NCBI GenBank assembly: GCA_003833135.1
Contig: QZLH01000598.1
Span: 4,017-68,016, forward strand
Origin: Oehlia diaphana
Lineage: Eukaryota; Glomeromycota; Glomeromycetes; Glomerales; Glomeraceae
Direction: 5' to 3'
Length of the DNA: 64,000 nt
A program made the translations under genes and the position numbers. This document shows, in pieces, positions 58,712 to 64,000 of this stretch. Below the pieces are notes generated by a model. It searched no databases. It had not been told where the DNA came from and saw only the letters and a list, made by a program, of their open reading frames with translations. The stretch's first letter is position 1, and each line of letters opens with the position of its first letter.

Positions 58712-60074
58712 GTAACAAATAAATAAGAAATATAAATGTGCAAAGAAAAATTCTGTTATCAAATATTGTCTTGCACAAAATATTTTTCTTAAATTAATAG
58801 ATAGAAATTTATAGTATAGCGATTGTATTTGAAATATTCTATTATTATGTGTGATAAATTTTTGTTTATGTAATGATTTTATATAATAAACGTTGAGTAA
58901 AATAGAAAAAAATCATTTTAAATTTTGTTGATAATAATTGTTCCAGAAAAATTGATATAAAATGAAACATTTAAAATCCAGACATAATATACGTAATAAA
59001 CGTGAATTACGTGATCGTGAATAAAATTTGTGTCTCCAAAAAAAAGGCAAAGTGGTTAGAGATTTTGTTATTTACATCTTTTTTTTTTTTTTTATTATTA
59101 AAAAAAATTTCTCTCTTTTTCACAAATAAAAATGCAAAAATCTTCAAATATTTTTCTTTCATAAAATTAATTTCTTATTTTATTATTTGTATTAAAAAAA
59201 GAATCTTACACTATTAACTGTTAATGTTAAATTTTTATTAGTATAAATCAACTTTACTAAACAAACATTTTATACTAATGATATTTAACTAAAAATACTA
59301 ACAAAATTGTTATATCCAGTTAATAATTTAAATATTGATTTTTCGTAGCAGACATCACACAATATAAATACCGTTATTAAAAAAATTCTACATAATACAG
59401 TAAATTTTACAAACAACTTACTAGTAGCAACTTTTTAAATTTTAATAAAAGCTGATATTAATTTTACGAAAATTATTCACTAAATATGTTAGTAATAAAA
59501 ACCTGTATTATGAATTGGATCACTGTATTATTTTCACCACATATTATATATATAATATAAAGAACATTTGTGTAAAGTTTTAAGTTTCGCTCATGCATAT
59601 ATTCATTTTCGTCCATCAATTTTTGTCTGATGATTGGCAAAAATGAATGAATTATCACACACAAAGTTAGTATTAAATCACATAATTAAAATTATATGAT
59701 GATGTAGTGTTTTAGCTTGGATTTCCAATAAAATTATTTGTGGCTGTTCAACGGAATTAAATGATCGGCAAGGGGATCATAGTACAATTAATTAATTAAT
59801 CATTTAAGGTGGCTTTGTGATATGGCTTTGAAGTACAGTTATTATTTGTTAGAACTAGATCAAAATTACAAAAATATATTAATATTTTATGAGGAAAAAT
59901 TCATTAAGATGAAGCTTGCCATAGCCACCAGTTTAAGCCAGAAGGCTTTAATGATCCAAGTAATTGAACTTATTTAAAAAAATACTATGAATGAATTCAT
60001 GTTTTAATATTATCAAATGTTTGGTTAATTATTATTATTTTAAAGTGAATAATTTTATTAATTTGACAGTAAGA
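58712..60074. other. Intergenic, nothing recognised
   Basis: AT-rich. Possible polyadenylation signals (aataaa-like) lie at 58720-58740 and 58885. Open frames near 59002 and 59473 are AT-driven. Confidence 0.5.
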
Positions 60075-60143
60075 ATCGGCGCTTAAGTGGTACTGCAGCA
60101 GTAAGCGCGTCTCCTAATTTGTAAGTTCCCAATCCGAAAGGAC
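60075..60143 (+). repeat. tRNA-like repeat, copy 1
   Basis: ATCGGCGCTTAAGTGGTACT then GCAGCAGTAAGCGCGTCTCC, ending AGTTCCCAATCCGAAAGGAC. The first part can form a hairpin (GCGCTTA/TAAGCGC), and AGTTCCCAATCC resembles a T-arm/B-box. An A-rich spacer follows. It is not a complete tRNA cloverleaf. Confidence 0.6.
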
Positions 60144-60178
60144 AAATAAAAAAAATTTTAAAACAGAAGAATGGAGAG

Positions 60179-60247
60179 ATCGGCGCTCACCGTAGTACCG
60201 CAGTAATAAGAGCGCCATCTGATCCACAAGTTTCCGATCCTAAGGAT
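60179..60247 (+). repeat. tRNA-like repeat, copy 2
   Basis: ATCGGCGCTCACCGTAGTAC then CGCAGTAATAAGAGCGCCAT, ending AAGTTTCCGATCCTAAGGAT. Same order of blocks as copy 1. Confidence 0.6.
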
Positions 60248-60405
60248 ATTTTTTTTTCAAATCATCATTAGTAATTAATTAAATAGAAAAAAAAATTATC
60301 TTTTATTTTTTAAGATACATTCGCTGCTGTTGGACATCAGCATTTTAGAATTGTTGCTAACATAACATTCATTCTCTATTTCGAAACAAATAAAAAACTT
60401 GAAAA

Positions 60406-60474
60406 TTAGTGCTTACCGTGGTACTATAACGGCAAGCACGTCACCTGATCTCTGAGTTCCCGATCCTAAAAGTC
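60406..60474 (+). repeat. tRNA-like repeat, copy 3
   Basis: TTAGTGCTTACCGTGGTACT then ATAACGGCAAGCACGTCACC, then TGATCTCTGAGTTCCCGATC. The middle resembles an anticodon arm (CACCTGATCTCTG), and GAGTTCCCGATCC resembles a T-arm. Confidence 0.6.
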
Positions 60475-60520
60475 TAAAATAAAAGAAATAAAAAAAAACA
60501 AAAAAATTTTTGACCGGAAA

Positions 60521-60582
60521 ATCGGCACTCGCCGTAGTATATACCACAGTAGTAAGCGCGTGAGTTTCCGATCCTAAAGGAC
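60521..60582 (+). repeat. tRNA-like repeat, copy 4 (shortened)
   Basis: ATCGGCACTCGCCGTAGTAT then CAGTAGTAAGCGCG, joined directly to TGAGTTTCCGATCCTAAAGG. The anticodon-arm-like piece is missing. Confidence 0.6.
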
Positions 60583-60919
60583 GAAAAAAAAATTTGAAAT
60601 GAAGCAAATTAGCGTTTACATTTCACCAAAGTTTTTGTCGAATCTGATCCAAGGTTTCTTAAAAAAAAATTTTTTTTTTGTCATATTTCTGATCCCAAAA
60701 GATAAACATATCAAATATAGTAAATAAAATCCAGTGCTTATCATATCATCAAAAAAAATTAAATATAATTTTTTTAACACCAAATCTGTCATGAATTATT
60801 AATATCCTAAAATTCCAGAAGGGGACAAGTGGCCGTGAACGAAACGTTAGGTAATTGGCTGGCTGGCTGGCTGTGAACGTAACGTTAACGTTAACATTAA
60901 TTTTTATCAATCAAAAAAT
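60583..60919. other. Intergenic; weak further repeat copies
   Basis: 60608-60665 and 60730-60750 hold very degraded versions of the tRNA-like repeat (gcgtttacatttcacc; cagtgcttatcat). (GGCT)n occurs near 60857 and 'aacgttaacgttaac' near 60880. Confidence 0.4.
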
Positions 60920-61270
60920 TTATTGATACAGAAACAAGGAAACTGGTAGAAAGGGAAACAAAAAAGAAAGTTATATGGAGAAAAGGGGAAAAAAGATAAA
61001 AAAAGGATAATGAAGAAAACAAAAAAAAAAAAAGAAAAGGGTACGAAAAAAAGAAAAGAGAATAAAAAAAGAAAGGAGATAATAAAGAAAAATGAAAAAA
61101 ATAAGAAAGATAAAAATAAGAAAAGATAAAGAACACGATATAGAAAGGTGATAAAATGAAAATCTTAAAAAAAATCCATAAAGAACAAACCCCATAATAA
61201 AAGAAATATAAATTAGTAAAAGAACAAAATCCAAGAAACGAAAACAAAAAAGAAAAAAAGTACAGTACCT
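60920..61270. repeat. Purine-rich (GA) block
   Basis: About 350 bp with hardly any C or T on the plus strand, built from aaagaaaaggg-like units. The Phe/Leu/Ser-rich open frames on the minus strand are products of this bias. Confidence 0.8.
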
Positions 61271-61660
61271 TGTCCGACAGAAATTGGAAAAATGGAAGAA
61301 GTTAAAGGTCTAAAAAGAAAAAATAAAAAGAACCAAAAAAGGACATAAAACAAAGAAATATCTAGTCTAGTTATCTACTGATGATGACGTGATTATTGAC
61401 CAATCAAATTTTTTGAATTTTCACGTGTTCAGGAGGTTGAATATATTCACTCCGGTTATGAATAACTTTTCTCTGAGAAATGCTATAAATAGTTTTTTTT
61501 TCATTCTACCATAAATTATATTTTGGAATCACTGTTTACAGAACCTATATTATGGATTAAAATGAAATTTTTTTCTCCTCAACGTAAAAAAAAAAAATAA
61601 TCAAAAAAAAAAAAAATCGATCTGCATATCAAATTGAGGTGGTTCATTGACTCATTGTTG
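61271..61660. other. Intergenic, upstream flank of the kinase gene
   Basis: Contains a CACGTG box at 61422. No gene recognised. Confidence 0.5.
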
Positions 61661-61664
61661 CTTT

Positions 61665-61855
61665 ATGTAACGTTATTTGTTTACGCGTGATTAAATTGTT
61701 TGTTTGCGCGTGATTAAATTATTTGTTTATGCGTGATTATGTGCGCCAAAATCTTTTTAAGAATGAATAAATTGTTTGTTTGCGCGTGATTAAATTGTTT
61801 GTTTACGCGTGATTAATTGTTTACGGGTGATTAACTCAATGTGTGATTAACTCAA
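61665..61855. repeat. 22-23-bp minisatellite in the kinase promoter
   Basis: Units of the form ATTGTTTGTTTGCGCGTGAT followed by TAA occur five to six times, with a shorter unit (ATTGTTTACGGGTGATTAAC) and two remnants (CTCAATGTGTGATTAA) towards the gene. One unit is separated by about 40 bp of other DNA. Each holds a CGCG/ACGCG core. The array ends about 110 bp before the kinase ATG. Confidence 0.88.
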
Positions 61856-61860
61856 TAAAT
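61853..61860 (+). promoter_or_regulatory. Candidate TATA-like site of the kinase gene
   Basis: AATAAATA, about 105 bp before the ATG. It is a weaker match than those of the other genes. Confidence 0.3.
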
Positions 61861-61964
61861 AGAATTCTGGAGTCATAATTCCGGCTTAACCTTTCTATTC
61901 TTTTTTTTTTCTTCGTTTCAAAGCCCATAACAAAAAAATTTAAACCTTTGATTTATATTTCATT

Positions 61965-63966
61965 ATGTCTTATAGTTATAATCAATCTGTTAATGCTGCA
62001 ATGAATAGAGCTAACGCATTAATAGATTTTAATACTTGCCATGACATGCACCAAGTATTTGAATCTGTTCGACAAACCCTTCTTGTTGATGATTCACTTA
62101 CAGAAAATGAAAGAAATGAAGCAATAATGATAACCACTAAAGTTTACGATACTTATAAAATTATTAATAATGAAGGAACGAAAAGAATTTGTGAAAATTG
62201 TAACCAAGAATGTTTAGCTACAACATATTGTGAACTTTGTGTTCGAAACTATTTAAAAGAAAATTTTTCAAATTGGACATCCGGAAATGATAATGTTGAT
62301 AAATTAATAAAAGAATGTCAATTGAATACATTAGAACCAATAAAGATAATAGAATGGATTCCATATAATAATTTGAAAGATATTAAATATTTAACAAAAG
62401 GCGGGTTTTCTGAAATTTACACAGCAATTTGGATTGATAAAAGATATGATGAATGGGATTCTAGAGAACAACGATTAAAAAGAATGGAAAAACCTGGATT
62501 TGTGCAAAGTGTAATACTTAAAGGATTGGAAAATGTTGAAAATGCAAGCCTTAATTGGTTTGAAGAGGTTTGTAATTTAAAGTATTTTAAAAGTTGATAA
62601 GGTTCTATTAAGTTATTAATGAATTTTTTTATAGATTACAGCCCATTTAATTTTGAGTACTAGATGCTCAGAAATTGTCCAATGTTATGGTTTAACACAA
62701 GATCCATCAAATGGAAATTATATGCTTGTATTGAATATAATGGATATAAATTTAAGAGAATATTTACAACAAAACCATAAACAACTTACATGGAAAGAAA
62801 GAATTCAACTTGTATTTTATATAGCTAATGCACTTGCACAAATTCATTATGTGAATGCAATTCATAGAGATTTGCATTCCGGAAACATACTATTTAAAAT
62901 TGGCCAAAGTCCTTTTATTAGTGATCTTGGATTTTGTGGACCTGCAGATAGACCATTAAAAAGTATTTATGGAAATCTTCCTTATGTAGCGCCTGAGGTT
63001 ATTGCTGGAAAAGAACAGACTTTTGAATCTGATATTTATAGTATCGCAATGCTTATGTGGGAAATTTCATCTGGACGACCACCATTTAATAAATATGAAG
63101 ATCAATATGATCTTGCAATGAATATTGTTAATGGTATAAGACCAAAAATTGTACCGGGAACTCCTTTAGAATATAAAAATTTAATGGAACAATGTTGGGA
63201 TGCTGATCCATCGAAGAGACCTCATATTATTACGCTTCGAAATAAATTAAGTGAAATTTATCAAAATAGCTCGGATGAACTATTAGTTCAACCAGAAGAC
63301 GATATTTTTGAAACGGAAGACTATAATAGCAGTAACATATCATCTACTAGTAAACTTCATTATTTTGAAAATCTTCCTTCACCAAGAAATGCAACAGAAG
63401 GTATTTATACCTACTTAAAGTATATTGACTATTAAAAGGACGTATTAATTTATATTATTAATTTTTTTTTTTTTTAATTTAATAATAGAAGAACAAGAAG
63501 GTATATATTAAAACGAATTGCCATTTTATTTTATCTACAGATGATTAATTATAATATGATTTTATAGCGTTTCATAGTAAATCATATGATTTTGACATCC
63601 CTAATAATAGTAAGTGTAATTACATTTATATTAAATAATTAATAGTAAAATATTATTTATTAATTTATTTTGCTTTTTTTAGTTGATGATTTTAATAAAT
63701 CAAGTGTTCAGGAAGATAATATATTGGAAACAAATAGTACATTTAAAGGTAATTTCACTATTTTATTTAAAATGATATAAAATTATTTGGAAATTGCTAA
63801 ATCTTTCACCAGTGGGGGATATACGTAATTTTTATCACGTGACATCCATGAAATTTTGTCACCGATGTCCTCCGTTTTTGTATTTTTATTATTTATTTTA
63901 GAAGACAAATCCTATTTGTCACCTTATATGTCACGCTGGCAACGGTCAACCACTGGTGATCTTTAG
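61965..63966 (+). CDS. TKL-like protein kinase with N-terminal cysteine cluster, five exons
   Basis: Exons: 61965-62567, 62635-63400, 63489-63500, 63683-63748 and 63902-63966, all with GT-AG introns (67, 88, 182 and 153 bp); 503 residues. Residues 76-92 hold CENCNQEC..CELC, a zinc-ribbon-like cluster seen in the expanded Rhizophagus kinases. The kinase domain has a glycine loop TKGGFSEIY (144-152), the catalytic Lys in VILKGL (K186), HRDLHSGN (278-285), DLG in place of DFG (298), YVAPE (318-322), SDIYSIAMLMWEISSG and CWDADPSKRP. All catalytic residues are present, so it should be active as a cytosolic Ser/Thr or Tyr kinase. Exons 3-5 (one only 12 bp) extend an acidic tail ending RWQRSTTGDL. 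Exon 2 could instead read through to a stop at 63435, giving a shorter form. The promoter carries a minisatellite. Its substrate is unknown. Confidence 0.88.
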
Positions 63967-64000
63967 CAAAACCCAAATTTATTCACTAATTTAATATAAA

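Noticed and set aside
60075..60582. Functional tRNA genes
   Set aside because: Acceptor stems do not pair, variable loops are absent and copies differ at positions a tRNA must keep. I list them only as tRNA-like repeats.
60897..61247. 116- and 87-residue hydrophobic frames on the minus strand that look like membrane proteins
   Set aside because: Both overlap and mirror a GA-rich plus strand. The hydrophobic residues follow from TTT/TTC codons in a pyrimidine tract.

Overview
The window looks like nuclear DNA of an arbuscular mycorrhizal fungus of the Rhizophagus type. It is very AT-rich, with short GT-AG introns of about 65-180 bp. Its recognisable genes belong to families greatly expanded in Glomeromycotina: a TKL-like kinase with an N-terminal cysteine cluster, an F-box protein with a repeat-like C-terminus, and MATA_HMG-type HMG-box proteins. 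Its degenerate LINE resembles the lineage common in that genus. This assignment comes from family recognition, not a search. No rRNA gene, canonical tRNA gene or CRISPR array was seen.

Layout. 1-4.1 kb is AT-rich, almost free of CpG, and holds a two-copy repeat and a TA-flanked miniature transposon. 4.1-16 kb is gene-poor, with minisatellites, small transposons and weak coding fragments. A four-exon gene for a 104-residue Myb/SANT-like protein lies at 16.9-17.5 kb. 20-21 kb has purine-rich strand-biased blocks. 21.9-27.9 kb is a decayed LINE on the minus strand (endonuclease, reverse transcriptase, RNase H, zinc knuckle, A-rich tail) in which a block of about 0.87 kb is inverted in place. A BACK-domain relic lies near 30.3 kb. 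A divergent HMG-box gene lies at 32.7-33.4 kb. A short retroposed insert with a 16-bp target-site duplication lies at 34.9-35.2 kb. A series of splice-site-like intervals occupies 36.3-37.3 kb, and a broken coding fragment lies at 38.7-39.0 kb. Several miniature inverted-repeat elements precede a second HMG-box gene (42.2-42.7 kb, minus strand). A foldback element lies at 44.1-44.9 kb. 46.7-53.0 kb is a second CpG-poor domain with Ty3-like relics. At 53.5-54.6 kb a minisatellite carries a palindromic element that itself carries a retroposed insert. The right end holds the F-box gene (57.1-58.7 kb), four tRNA-like repeats (60.1-60.6 kb), a GA-rich block, and a five-exon kinase gene (62.0-64.0 kb).

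The genes do not form an operon or an obvious pathway. They are separate units in a repeat-rich, accessory-type region. Four have a TATA-like box about 77-100 bp upstream of the ATG and the kinase has a weaker candidate at about 105 bp. I did not find a clearly new molecular system. The structures I would follow up first are the serial splice-site array, the tRNA-like repeats, the in-place LINE inversion and the sharply bounded CpG-depleted domains.
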